Origin: Actinoallomurus sp963736325
GTDB taxonomy: Bacteria; Actinomycetota; Actinomycetes; Streptosporangiales; Streptosporangiaceae
DNA length: 64,000 nt
Direction of reading: 5' to 3'
Assembly: GCA_963736325.1 (NCBI GenBank)
Contig: CAVTOG010000016.1
Location: 62,001-126,000 of the forward strand
A program made the position numbers and the translations under genes. Shown one piece after another: positions 35,464-44,231 of the stretch. The notes beneath the pieces are model-generated. The model was given only the letters and a program-made list of their open reading frames with translations, made no database searches and was not told where the DNA came from. Position 1 is the stretch's first letter. Each line of letters begins with the position of its first letter.

Positions 35464-35499
35464 CTCCCGCCCCGCGCCCGTACGGGCACGGGGCGGGAG
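35464..35499. terminator. Bidirectional terminator
   Basis: Near-perfect palindrome with outer arms CTCCCGCCCCG/CGGGGCGGGAG and inner CGCCCGTACGGGCA, between the convergent NlpC/P60 and cyanophycin synthetase genes. Confidence 0.85.
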
Positions 35500-35513
35500 C
35501 CCGATGGGGCGGT

Positions 35514-38174
35514 TCAGCCGTCCGAGGCCTGAGCCCAGGTCGTCGGGACGGCGCCGAGGGTCTGGAGCAGGTCGGTGACCGGCTGGAGCTTCTCGTACAG
35601 CAGCAGGAGGGGTTCGCCGGGCGCGGCGGCGCTCATGGCGATGCCGACCGCGTCCTTCAGGTCGCCCGCCGTCTGGTAGGCGATGTTCGGCCGTACCTCG
35701 GTGAGCCCCTGGATGATCAAGCGCGTCATCTCGCCGGGCCGGCGCCCGCGAAGGTCCTCGTCCTCGTACACGACCACCCGGCCGAACGACCGCGCGACGG
35801 CGCGTGCCGTGTCGAGGACCAGGTCGTCGGTGCGGTCACCCGGCAGGGTCACGGCGGCGACGCCCTCGCGGCCCCAGACGCGGCCCAGGAGTTCGCCGAC
35901 GGCCGCGACCGCGGCGGGGTTGTGCGCGTAGTCGACGAAGATCGGGTAGTCCTCGACGCGGAACAGGCACCCGCGGCCCGGGTTGAGCCGGTGCGGGTCG
36001 AACGTCCGCAGCCCGTGGGCCACCACGCTCGCCGGTACGCCCAGGGAACGCGCCGCCGCCGCGGAGGCGAGCGCATTGGCGATCATGTAGCCGGCCTCGC
36101 CGCCGAACGACCCGGCGACGTCCGCGACGGGCAGCAGCGCGTCGACGCGCGTCCCCTCCGCCTCGACCAGCCAGCCGTCGTGGGTGAAGTACGCGATGCC
36201 GCCCTGCTCGAGATGCCGGGAGATGACGGGGTTGTCCCCCGTCTGCCCGAAGTACCGCACGAGGGGCTTGCGCCGCTGTACGCCGGGGCGCTCGGCGAAC
36301 GCGCTGACGAGCGGGTCGTCGGCGTTGAGCACGAGGTGGCCGCCCAGCCGGATCTCCTCGGCGACCAGCGCCTTGATCTCGACCAGGTCGTCGACGTCGA
36401 CGATGTCGTCGATCCCCAGGTGGTCCTCGGTGATGTTGGTGATGACGGCGACGTCGGAGCGGTCGTAGCCGAGCCCGCGCCGTACGATGCCGCCGCGCGC
36501 GGTCTCCAGCACGGCCGCCTCGACGGTCCGGTTCCCCAGCACCATCTCGGCGGACCGGGGGCCGGACGCGTCGGCCTTGTAGATCAGCTCGTTGTCCACG
36601 TAGACGCCCTCGGTGGTGCACATTCCGATCGTGCGTCCGTCCTGGCCCAGCAGGTGCGCGATCATCCGGACCGTCGTCGTCTTGCCGTTGGTCCCGGTCA
36701 CCGTGGCCAGCGGGACGCGCGAGGGCGCGCCCGGCGGATACATCTGGTCGATGATCTCCGCGGCGACGTCCCGCGGAGTGCCCTCGTACGGGGCCAGGTG
36801 CATCCGCAGCCCCGGTGAGGCGTTCACCTCGATCACACCCACGCCCACGGAGTCGGCCGGTACGGGCGCGCCGATGTCGGACAGCCGCAGGTCGATGCCG
36901 CAGACGTCCAGGCCGATGGTGTTCGCCACGCGGCGGCACATCCGTGCGACGTCCGGGTGCACACGTTCGGTGACGTCCTTGCTGGTGCCGCCGGTCGACA
37001 GGTTCGCGTTGCGGCGCAGCACGACGACCTCGCCGACGGCGGGCACGCTCACGGCGTTCAGGCCCTGCCGCGCCAGGTGGCCCCGCTCGGTCTCGCCCAG
37101 TTCCAGGCGGGTCAGCGGGCGGTCGTGCCCCTCGCCGCGCGCCGGGTCGGTGTTGGCGATCGCGATCAGCTCGGCGATCGTGGAGCGCCCGTCGCCGGTC
37201 ACCCGCGCGGCGCTCAGCTCGGCGGCGGCCACCATCTTGTTCCCCACCATGAGGACCCGGTGGTCGCGGCCGGGGACGTAGGACTCGACCAGCACCTCGT
37301 CGCACACGGTCGTCGCCTGGTGGAAGGCGGTCGTCACCTCGCGCACGTCCGACAGCTCGATCGCGACCTTCTCGCCGTGGTGGCCGGTCAGCGGCTTGAC
37401 CACGACCGGGCCGCCGATCTCGTGGAAGACCTCGACCGCCTCCGCCGCGGACGTCACGACGTACCCGCGCGGCACCGGCAGGCCGGCGTCCGCGAGCAGG
37501 CGTTTGGTCAGCATCTTGTCCGCGGCGGTCTCCATGCCGATCGCCGAGGTGCGGTCGGTCATCGCCGCCCAGACCGTACGAAGGTGGCGTCCGTGGCCGA
37601 GGCGCAGCATGTTCAGGTGGCCCATGCGCCGTACGGGGATGCCGCGGCGCCGGGCCGCGGCGGCGAGCGCGGCGGTGCTGACGCCGAGCCGGCTCAGCCC
37701 GTAGTCGGACCCGATGGCCGCCAGGTCGGCGGCGAGCACCGGCGTACGGCCGGACAGGACCTCGGTCACCGTCCGCAGCGCGAGCGCGACCAGGTCGCCG
37801 ACGACGGACTCCTCGGGAGGCTCGTCGCGCGGACACTCCAGGATGACGTCGTAGCGGCCGGGCGCGCCGGCCCAGACCGTACGGCCGAAGAAGACCTCAC
37901 GGCCGACCATCGAGGACAGTTCCAGGGTCACGTGCTCGGTGACGTGCCCGAAGTACGTGCCGCGGGCCATCGCCTCCAGGAGCCCGCCGGGCCGGCCGGC
38001 CGAACAGTGATGATCGGTCAGGCCGGGTAGCAGGGCCACCAGGCGTTCGGCGAATCCCGCGAAGTCGGTGGTCTCGCGTTCGGTCAGGTCTTCCAGCTCG
38101 AGACGGGCGATCGCCACCGGTCGTGAGACATAGAGGTTGGGACCGCCGAGCCAGCGAAGATGGTCGAGGTGCAC
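35514..38174 (-). CDS. cphA: Cyanophycin synthetase
   Basis: 886 residues, full family length. Residues 1-160 are the N-domain. An ATP-grasp domain follows (about 210-480: PVVVKPLTGHHGEKVAIEL, VIEVNASPGLRMHLAPYEGT), which adds Asp to the polymer. The C-terminal Mur-ligase-like domain has its ATP loop VTGTNGKTTTVRMIAHLL near 493, then ILETARGGIVRRGLGYD-like and NITEDHLGIDDI motifs, and adds Arg. The enzyme makes multi-L-arginyl-poly-L-aspartate, a nitrogen reserve. It starts 3 nt after the cyanophycinase stop, so synthesis and degradation genes form one operon. Confidence 0.93.
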   Translation of the reverse strand: MHLDHLRWLGGPNLYVSRPVAIARLELEDLTERETTDFAGFAERLVALLPGLTDHHCSAGRPGGLLEAMARGTYFGHVTEHVTLELSSMVGREVFFGRTVWAGAPGRYDVILECPRDEPPEESVVGDLVALALRTVTEVLSGRTPVLAADLAAIGSDYGLSRLGVSTAALAAAARRRGIPVRRMGHLNMLRLGHGRHLRTVWAAMTDRTSAIGMETAADKMLTKRLLADAGLPVPRGYVVTSAAEAVEVFHEIGGPVVVKPLTGHHGEKVAIELSDVREVTTAFHQATTVCDEVLVESYVPGRDHRVLMVGNKMVAAAELSAARVTGDGRSTIAELIAIANTDPARGEGHDRPLTRLELGETERGHLARQGLNAVSVPAVGEVVVLRRNANLSTGGTSKDVTERVHPDVARMCRRVANTIGLDVCGIDLRLSDIGAPVPADSVGVGVIEVNASPGLRMHLAPYEGTPRDVAAEIIDQMYPPGAPSRVPLATVTGTNGKTTTVRMIAHLLGQDGRTIGMCTTEGVYVDNELIYKADASGPRSAEMVLGNRTVEAAVLETARGGIVRRGLGYDRSDVAVITNITEDHLGIDDIVDVDDLVEIKALVAEEIRLGGHLVLNADDPLVSAFAERPGVQRRKPLVRYFGQTGDNPVISRHLEQGGIAYFTHDGWLVEAEGTRVDALLPVADVAGSFGGEAGYMIANALASAAAARSLGVPASVVAHGLRTFDPHRLNPGRGCLFRVEDYPIFVDYAHNPAAVAAVGELLGRVWGREGVAAVTLPGDRTDDLVLDTARAVARSFGRVVVYEDEDLRGRRPGEMTRLIIQGLTEVRPNIAYQTAGDLKDAVGIAMSAAAPGEPLLLLYEKLQPVTDLLQTLGAVPTTWAQASDG

Positions 38175-38177
38175 GGC

Positions 38178-39002
38178 TTACTCCACTTCTTCCCGGATCG
38201 GGCCGAACCACGGTTTGCGCTGCTCCATGTCGAACCAGCAGCCGGCCGGTAGGAGATGCAGTCGGACGTCGAACAGGGCCATCGGGTCGTTCGATGCGTA
38301 GGCGACGGTGGCCCGGTCGGCGTCCACGACGGTGACGACACCACGGCCGATCACCTCGAAACGGCCATCGCCGACGACGATGGCGGTGTCCTCGTCGATC
38401 CCGACCCCCAGGTAGCGGAGGTCGAGAGCGATACCACCGAGCAGGCGGGGCAGACGGCCCCGCTCCGCGAAGTGCATGTCGATCAGTACGTTGCCGAGCA
38501 GGCCCAGGCCTGGCCCGATGCGCACCCCGGAGGCGGCGACCTTGCGCCCCTCACCGCCGAGGATCATCCACCGGCCCAGCGCGGTCGCGCCCGCGCTCGT
38601 ACCGGCGATCACGAGGCCGTCGCTGCGGAGCCGCCGGTGCAACAGGGCATTGGTCCGCGACCCGACGAGCGTACGGATCCGTGACTGGTCGCCGCCGCTG
38701 AAGAGCACGCCGGTGGCGTTTCCGAGCAGTTCGAGCGAGTCCGGCGCGTCGGCGGTCGTACGGCCGAGGAGCCGGAGTTCGGTGACCGAGGAGACGCCGA
38801 GCCGTCGGAACACCTCGGTGTACTCCGCCGTCACCTCTTCGGGAATTCCGGTGGCGGTGGTCACCACGACGATGCGTGAGTCGTCCGCACCCGAGAGGGC
38901 CACGAACTCCTTGAGGGGTCCGGTGCCGCAGGTGCGGTTCTCCCCACCGCCGATGACCAGAAGCCGGCCGCCTCGGCCGTTCGCCTCCGTTATGTCGGTC
39001 AC
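38178..39002 (-). CDS. cphB: Cyanophycinase
   Basis: 274 residues of the peptidase S51 family. The nucleophile Ser is in VIAGTSAGATALGRWMI (near 134). Other core segments are VIGGGENRTCG, VLFSGGDQSRIRTLVG and MHFAERGRLPRLLGGIALDL, with YLGVGIDEDTAIVVGDG closing the active site. It cleaves cyanophycin to beta-Asp-Arg dipeptides. First gene of the cphB-cphA operon. No isoaspartyl dipeptidase gene is visible nearby. Confidence 0.93.
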   Translation of the reverse strand: MTDITEANGRGGRLLVIGGGENRTCGTGPLKEFVALSGADDSRIVVVTTATGIPEEVTAEYTEVFRRLGVSSVTELRLLGRTTADAPDSLELLGNATGVLFSGGDQSRIRTLVGSRTNALLHRRLRSDGLVIAGTSAGATALGRWMILGGEGRKVAASGVRIGPGLGLLGNVLIDMHFAERGRLPRLLGGIALDLRYLGVGIDEDTAIVVGDGRFEVIGRGVVTVVDADRATVAYASNDPMALFDVRLHLLPAGCWFDMEQRKPWFGPIREEVE

Positions 39003-39476
39003 GACAGCTAGCTACCCGATTGTCACAGCAAGTAGTCGCCGGTTATGACACCTGGCGGCCTCATGGACTTTTGGCGGGGAAGTCCATGCGAACGGCGATA
39101 TCCTCTTTCTTGAACAACGGCTGAAAGTGTGTTGAGAATGGTGTTACCTCAGGTCCGAAAACAATTCCGGTCCTGAGGTTTGGGATGACCGAATGTCGCG
39201 CGGCCCGTCTCGTACGGGAGTGGGCGAGGTCTCCTCTCAGCGCCGATGCCGCACGCCATAACGTGGGACGCACTAGCCCAAAGGGTAGCTATCACCTTAC
39301 GTGCGGGATCCTTCCGGCCCCAGTGAGCGTCTAAGGCACAACGGTTAACGATGGGGCGGAAGGCGGCGGCTGAGGCATAGCGGAAGATTTGGCACCATGG
39401 ACATCCCCTGCGGGGCACACTCTCTCCGAAGTGGAGCGAATGGGGGCGGACGGCCCAGTTTGCTTTGGAGGTGCCC
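39003..39476. other. Intergenic region upstream of cphB and the second cyclase-like gene
   Basis: 474 bp between divergent genes with no credible coding frame. A hairpin (CCTCAGG/CCTGAGG arms, about 39147-39178) is present; it is not followed by a T-tract and its role is unclear. Confidence 0.4.
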
Positions 39477-40163
39477 ATGTCGTGCTCGGACGTTTATGAC
39501 AACGTTCGGCTTATGTACCGCCTTGTCTTGGCGGTCGATGTCGAGAAGTACAGCTCGCGGGACGCGAGGGAGCAGTTGAGGGCCCAGACGGACCTTCGTC
39601 ATATTCTCAGCCTCGCCGCGCAGAATGCCGGACTCGACCGCAGCCAGTGGTACGAGCAGGTCAGCGGGGACGGTGAGCTGGTGGTTCTCCCCGAGGACGT
39701 CGACGTCTCGGTCGTGGTGGGCGACTACACGTCCCAGCTCGAGATCATCCTCGGTGAGTTCAACCGTCAGCGGAAGGCGGGCCGGCGGCTGCGGCTGCGG
39801 GTCGCGCTGCACCACGGGACGCTCACGCCCGGGCCGTTCGGCCCGGCGGGTGACGCGCCCATCGTGGTCAGCCGCCTCCTGGACGCCAAGCCGCTGCGCC
39901 GCGTCCTCGCCGACCAGCAGGACCGCGACGTCGCGCTCATCGTCTCGCAGTCGCTCTACGAGAACGTCGTACGCACGGGGTTCTGCGCGCTCGACCCCGA
40001 TGATTTCCAGGCCGTACGCGTGAACGCCAAAGGAAACCAGTACCCCGGGTTCATCCAGAAGCGTTCCGTGCTGGAGCAGGTCGCCGAGGCGATCCCTCTG
40101 CGGGCGGTGAGCGGTGATGGGGGCGGTTCAGGCCTCATCGCCCTCCCCGGCGGCCTCGCCTGA
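39477..40163 (+). CDS. Class III nucleotide-cyclase-like protein (no RHIM-like motif)
   Basis: 228 residues from ATG 39477, GGAGG 5 nt upstream. Cyclase-fold landmarks: LVLAVDVEKYSSRD (first metal Asp), WYEQVSGDGELVVL (second metal Asp), LRLRVALHHGTLTPGPFG, and DAPIVVSRLLDAKPLRRVLA, where the position of the usual Asn is hydrophobic but Arg is kept. It is a paralogue of the protein at 9472 and lacks its N-terminal motif. No effector or NTPase gene is adjacent. Enzymatic activity cannot be assumed. Confidence 0.65.
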   Translation: MSCSDVYDNVRLMYRLVLAVDVEKYSSRDAREQLRAQTDLRHILSLAAQNAGLDRSQWYEQVSGDGELVVLPEDVDVSVVVGDYTSQLEIILGEFNRQRKAGRRLRLRVALHHGTLTPGPFGPAGDAPIVVSRLLDAKPLRRVLADQQDRDVALIVSQSLYENVVRTGFCALDPDDFQAVRVNAKGNQYPGFIQKRSVLEQVAEAIPLRAVSGDGGGSGLIALPGGLA

Positions 40164-40218
40164 CCGATCCCCACCGCCGACTGCCGTGCCGTTCCTCCAC
40201 CTCGCCGCCGGTCCCCGC

Positions 40219-40240
40219 CCGCGCTGCACTCGCAGCGCGG
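40219..40240. terminator. Bidirectional terminator
   Basis: 9-bp arms CCGCGCTGC/GCAGCGCGG around ACTC, between convergent genes ending at 40163 and 40256. Confidence 0.75.
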
Positions 40241-40255
40241 CGGTGGCCGTATTTC

Positions 40256-40651
40256 CTAGTACGCCCGAAGTGCCGCGTCGAGGCCGTCGGAGTCCGTGTA
40301 CGAGCGGTACGCGCGGGCGGGCGCGGTCACGCCGCTCGCGAGCCGCCCGGCGAGTTCGGCCGGAGTGGGCAACGGGCCGCCGCCGAGATGCACCGCGGCG
40401 TCCACGACCGTACGCACGCCCGGTTCACCGGAGCGGAACAGGCCGACACGCCATCCCGTCATTTCGTCCCAGACCAAGGCATGCGAGTCGCGGAGCACAA
40501 TTGTGGCGTCACGCGGGTCGGCCGGGTCGAGCCAGCTGCGGTCGACGGCCAGTCCCCGCCCGATGAGGGCACGGACGCCGTCGGTCACGTAGCCGCGGGT
40601 GGCGTCGACATGAAGAAGCGGATGGGGTCGTGGTTCGAGGGAGTCCGTCAC
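40256..40651 (-). CDS. DUF6292-like protein
   Basis: 131 residues. GTG 40651 is preferred because AAAGGTG lies 6 nt upstream; GTG 40660 is also possible. Pattern: GYVTDGVRALIGRGLAVDRS, DATIVLRDSHALVWDEMTGW, GGGPLPTPAELAGRLASGV. This matches short actinobacterial proteins annotated DUF6292, of unknown function, often near mobile or regulatory genes. Confidence 0.55.
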   Translation of the reverse strand: MTDSLEPRPHPLLHVDATRGYVTDGVRALIGRGLAVDRSWLDPADPRDATIVLRDSHALVWDEMTGWRVGLFRSGEPGVRTVVDAAVHLGGGPLPTPAELAGRLASGVTAPARAYRSYTDSDGLDAALRAY

Positions 40652-40700
40652 GGCAAGCACCTTTCTGCGGGCTTGCTTGAATTATGCAACAAAAGCGCGA

Positions 40701-41294
40701 TTATTTATTGTGTGTATTTCGCACAGAAATGCTTTTGCTTTCGTCGCGCTCGTGAAGAAGGGACACGTCACTCGCGAGACAGTCCTGCGCGGCCTTCTGA
40801 AAAAGCGCCCCGGACGGGTACGACGGGTCGGCGCACGTGCCACAGCGCATGAAGCCCTGGCGTTCGTAATAGGCGTGCAGGGCCTCGTTGGTGCTCCACA
40901 CGTCGACTCTCAGCCATTTGACCTCGCGGTTCCGCGCCTCGCGCCGCACCGCCCAGTCGAACATCAGGCCGCCGAGCCCGGCGTACGCCCGGCTCACCAC
41001 CACGCGGTGGACGTACACCGCGCTCTCCCCATCGGGAAAGCCCCACACGGCCGGGTTCGCGGCGCCGCAGATCGTGATCGTCGCCGCGGGAGTCGCGCCG
41101 TCGCGTACGAGCCAGGTCTCGCCGCGTTCGAGTCCGTCCCGTACGCGGGCGTCACGGGCGCGTACGTCGGGCCACGGCCTGGCCCACTGGTCGGTGCCCT
41201 TGCCGCGCAGCCAGCGGGCGGCCTCGTCGATGAGGCCGATCACGACGCCCTGCTCGCCGGCGGACGCGCGGGTGACGGTGAACGTACGGTCCAT
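40701..41294 (-). CDS. GNAT-family N-acetyltransferase
   Basis: 197 residues from ATG 41294. The acetyl-CoA site is spread over VYVHRVVVSRAYAGLGGLMF (R/Q-x-x-G-x-G/A-like loop 'AYAGLGG') and the following helix DWAVRREARNREVKWLRVDV; NEALHAYYERQGFMRCGTC is the final strand-helix. An N-terminal helix (EAARWLRGKGTDQWARPWPD) is typical of the aminoglycoside-type subgroup. 5 nt separate it from the GntR gene upstream, so it is likely co-regulated. Confidence 0.85.
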   Translation of the reverse strand: MDRTFTVTRASAGEQGVVIGLIDEAARWLRGKGTDQWARPWPDVRARDARVRDGLERGETWLVRDGATPAATITICGAANPAVWGFPDGESAVYVHRVVVSRAYAGLGGLMFDWAVRREARNREVKWLRVDVWSTNEALHAYYERQGFMRCGTCADPSYPSGALFQKAAQDCLASDVSLLHERDESKSISVRNTHNK

Positions 41295-41299
41295 GCCGG

Positions 41300-42097
41300 C
41301 TACGAGCCGATCACGATCTCGGCCACGTCGCCGGGTATGTCGCCGATGTTGTAGTAGAGCGTGTTGCGGTCCGCCGGATAGACCGTCACGGTGAAGCGGA
41401 TCGGCTCGCCGCCCGTGGCGTACGCGGTGCGCGACAGCTCGATCAGCGTGACGCTCGCGTTGTCCCGCAGGCCGAAGAACTGCGCCTCGTCCTGGTCGGG
41501 CGGGCGTACGGCGATGAGGTCCTGGTATCCCGACTGCGTGAGGCCGAGCTTGTCCTCCAGGTACTTGACCACGCCCTCCTCGACGTCGATCGCGTCGACG
41601 AGGCGGTCGGCGCCGCGGGTGACGAACTCCATGGGATAGAAGGACGTCTGGAGCGACCACGGCTGGTCGTCGATGTACCTCTGCTGGTGCCGGCTGACGA
41701 CGCGCGTGCCCTCCTCGACCTGGAGGCAGCGTGCCACGGCGCCGGCCGCCTGGCGGATCTCCACGCGCGGGTCGGACATGCTCGGCCTGCGGTTCTGGAT
41801 ACGGGCGTCCGCGACGTACGCGGTGCCGTCGCCGCCCGCCGGGCCGTCGTGGCGCGGTGACAGCGCGACGGCGAAGGGCGTGATCTTGGCCGAGACGAAC
41901 GTCCCGCGCCCCGGGTAGGCCTCGACCAGCTGGCGCTGGATCAGCCACCGGACGGCGTCACGGACGGTGTTGCGGGACGCGTCGTACTCGACCTGCAGCT
42001 CCAGCTCGGTGGGGAGCTGTGCGCCGCGCGCGATCTCGCCCTCCTCGATCCGCCTGGCCAGATCGTCCGCGATCGTGCGCCACTTGGACACCGCCAT
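41300..42097 (-). CDS. GntR/HutC-family regulator with UTRA domain
   Basis: 265 residues; GGGAGGGG precedes the ATG. N-terminal winged helix: WRTIADDLARRIEEGEIARG, LPTELELQVEYDASRNTVRD. The UTRA effector domain (about 90-265) ends with FTVTVYPADRNTLYYNIGDI. A perfect 7-bp-arm palindrome of the type bound by HutC-subfamily regulators lies at 42211-42225, between this gene and the divergent small membrane protein gene. Confidence 0.9.
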   Translation of the reverse strand: MAVSKWRTIADDLARRIEEGEIARGAQLPTELELQVEYDASRNTVRDAVRWLIQRQLVEAYPGRGTFVSAKITPFAVALSPRHDGPAGGDGTAYVADARIQNRRPSMSDPRVEIRQAAGAVARCLQVEEGTRVVSRHQQRYIDDQPWSLQTSFYPMEFVTRGADRLVDAIDVEEGVVKYLEDKLGLTQSGYQDLIAVRPPDQDEAQFFGLRDNASVTLIELSRTAYATGGEPIRFTVTVYPADRNTLYYNIGDIPGDVAEIVIGS

Positions 42098-42210
42098 GCT
42101 CGGTCCCCTCCCAGGTCAGGCCAAAGCCACCTTATAGAAAAAACAGGTTAAAGGTGTGCAATAAGGGTATTATCCGAATAGGTCGAAAGGTTGGGATGAT
42201 TCAGACCGCC

Positions 42211-42225
42211 TGACTAGTCTAGTCA
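42211..42225. promoter_or_regulatory. GntR operator
   Basis: TGACTAG-T-CTAGTCA, perfect arms, 33 nt before the small membrane protein's start and 114 nt upstream of the GntR gene. The GACTAG/CTAGTC arms are the type recognised by HutC-like regulators of actinobacteria. Confidence 0.7.
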
Positions 42226-42258
42226 TCCTTCCTTCGACAGGGGTGAGAGGGGAGTCCC

Positions 42259-42495
42259 ATGGGTGTCGTGTTCCTGGTGCTGGCGATCTTTGTTCTCGTA
42301 ACGGCCGCGACGATGCTGCTGTCCTTCGTACGGACCAGCGGCCGTGACCCGCTGACCGCGCAGGCGCCCGACGAGCGCTCGGCGCGTGCCCGCCGCTGGG
42401 CGGGCGTGTACGTCCGGCGCCCGGACGCGACCGTACGGCTCGCCGAGGAGGCGTGGGTCGACGAGACTCGGGTGCGGAGCGGCTCAGAGCAGTGA
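42259..42495 (+). CDS. Small membrane protein, GntR-linked
   Basis: 78 residues. One N-terminal transmembrane helix (VVFLVLAIFVLVTAATMLLS) and a charged cytoplasmic tail ending SGSEQ. No family motif is recognised. The GntR operator sits directly in its promoter region, so it is probably the main target. Its 3' end overlaps the convergent sigma-like gene by 12 nt. Confidence 0.6.
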   Translation: MGVVFLVLAIFVLVTAATMLLSFVRTSGRDPLTAQAPDERSARARRWAGVYVRRPDATVRLAEEAWVDETRVRSGSEQ

Positions 42496-43683
42496 GGCGT
42501 CCCAGGCGACGTTGACCTGGGTGTCGTGACCGGCGCCGTCCGTCAGCGTGACGACGGCGGTGCCGGCCAGCGTCAGCAGCCCGCGCTTGAGCATGAGCCT
42601 GATCGTGACGCGGCTCGCGTCGTGGATCCCGCCGCGCGACTTCGACAGCGTGAGGTAGCGGTTCGACGAACCGCCGGCCCAGCTGACCGAGCCGTTCCTG
42701 GCCGCCAGGTACAGCTCGGCGACCGACTCACGTGCGGTGAGGTGGACCACTTGCGGGGTCACGGCCAGCATGCCGGGACCTCCGCGCGGAGGTCCCGGGC
42801 TGGCCGGCCGCGACGGCGGGACCGAGGGAGTCGGGCTCGGGTCGGGCAGCGTCTGGCCCGGCAGACCTTCGCCGCCACGGCGCGTCGGGTCGGGCCGGTG
42901 CGTGGGGTGCTTGGAGGAGTGCGGCGTGTGCGTCCACTCACCGGGCCACTGGATGTCCGGCACCGGGAGGTCCGGGCCGATGATCATCAGGGCGAGGAGC
43001 GCGGTGGCCAGCGCCGCCAATGAGCCCGCGCTCGCGAACGCCCACCGGCGGGCGAGCGGCGAGGGGGCGTCGGGCTGGCGCGGCATGCCGTCCGGCGTCA
43101 GCGAGCCGCCCCGCGCCGCGATCTCGGCGCGGTAGCCGGCCAGCTCCGGGTCGGTGCCGGTGTGCTTCACCCGATAGCGCAGTACGGCCGGGAGCACGGG
43201 CGCCGAAGCCTTGTCGAGGTATTCGGCGGCCTCGGGGACCAGCCGCTCCGCGCGGTTCAGCCGCCGCTGCGCGCGCCGGCCGGAGACGCCGAGCGTGGCG
43301 GCCAGCTCGTCGTCGGTGACGTCGTGGCGCAGAGCGAGGAACAGCGTTTCGCGGTGCAGGAAGTCGAGCTTCCCGGTCGGGTCGTCCTTCTCGGGCTCGG
43401 CCTGCTGCTTGCGCTGCATGCACCGCCGCCGCGCGGCCGCGTACAGCCAGGGGCGGAGCAGGGCGCGCTCGCGCATCCGCGGCGCACGGCGCGCGGCGTC
43501 GATGAACGTGTCGTGAACGACGTCGGCGGCGGCCTTCGAGTCGTCCATGAGCACCATGCAGTAGTCGTACAGACGCTCGGCGTAGACGTCGTAAAGCGTG
43601 GCGAGCGCGTCATCGTCACCGTCGTGCAGACCTCGGACGAGGCGTCGATCTGCGGCGGGGGCGAAGCGGGACCACCTTGCCAT
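42484..43683 (-). CDS. Membrane-spanning sigma-70-like protein
   Basis: 399 residues from ATG 43683. Region 2 of an ECF sigma factor is at 13-80 (DDDALATLYDVYAERLYDYC, AADVVHDTFIDAARR), followed by a degenerate region 4 (LALRHDVTDDELAATLGVSG, RRAQRRLNRAERLV). Next come a transmembrane helix (ASAGSLAALATALLALMIIG), a Pro-rich stretch and an extracellular beta domain (VVHLTARESVAELYLAARNG, AVVTLTDGAGHDTQVNVAWD). A sigma-like protein tethered to the membrane with an outside domain may act as a sensor; the link is inference. Confidence 0.8.
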   Translation of the reverse strand: MARWSRFAPAADRRLVRGLHDGDDDALATLYDVYAERLYDYCMVLMDDSKAAADVVHDTFIDAARRAPRMRERALLRPWLYAAARRRCMQRKQQAEPEKDDPTGKLDFLHRETLFLALRHDVTDDELAATLGVSGRRAQRRLNRAERLVPEAAEYLDKASAPVLPAVLRYRVKHTGTDPELAGYRAEIAARGGSLTPDGMPRQPDAPSPLARRWAFASAGSLAALATALLALMIIGPDLPVPDIQWPGEWTHTPHSSKHPTHRPDPTRRGGEGLPGQTLPDPSPTPSVPPSRPASPGPPRGGPGMLAVTPQVVHLTARESVAELYLAARNGSVSWAGGSSNRYLTLSKSRGGIHDASRVTIRLMLKRGLLTLAGTAVVTLTDGAGHDTQVNVAWDASLL

Positions 43684-44231
43684 GTACGTGCTCCACGATC
43701 TGGACAGCGCATTCCTGCTTACAGCAGACCCTGTGGTCAGGTCGCGCGTTCTCGGTAAGAGATGAAATACCGCGATGTGACCAGCCCGGGACATCGCAGC
43801 ATAGTGCGATTCGCGGTGCCCTGACCCATTTGGGGGAAGGTGGGGCGATATATACGGGCTGGTAGGAGGCATGGCGGCCTCGTCGCGCGGCCCGTGACCA
43901 GGCCTGTGTTCGGGATCACAGGACGCGGTTCCGGTGCGATCCCGCCGTGGGGGCGGAGGTCGCGTGCCCGAACCGTACTTCTTGATCGTCCGGAATCGGT
44001 CGGCTCCATCGGATGATTCGCCTGCCGGGCGCCGTTCCGACGATTCGATAATGGCGCGAAACTTTTTACCGGCCCGGCAGGCGTTCTAATTAATTGTCAA
44101 CGCGCGAGGCCATAGAAATGTGTCCTTGACCTTTTGTGGCATCGAATGGTTGTGTGACGGCATCCCGCCAACGGGGTCGGTGTGGGGTACTGACGTGCCG
44201 AAAGGCCGTCGCGAGGGTAAGGGGATGCCGC
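43684..44231. other. Intergenic region
   Basis: 548 bp between divergent genes; only shadow frames. It is AT-richer around 44040-44130 (AATTAATTGTCAACG), probably the promoter of the deaminase-family gene. Confidence 0.4.

Noticed and set aside
35836..37836. Second minus-strand frame inside cphA
   Set aside because: Arg-rich out-of-frame reading of cyanophycin synthetase.
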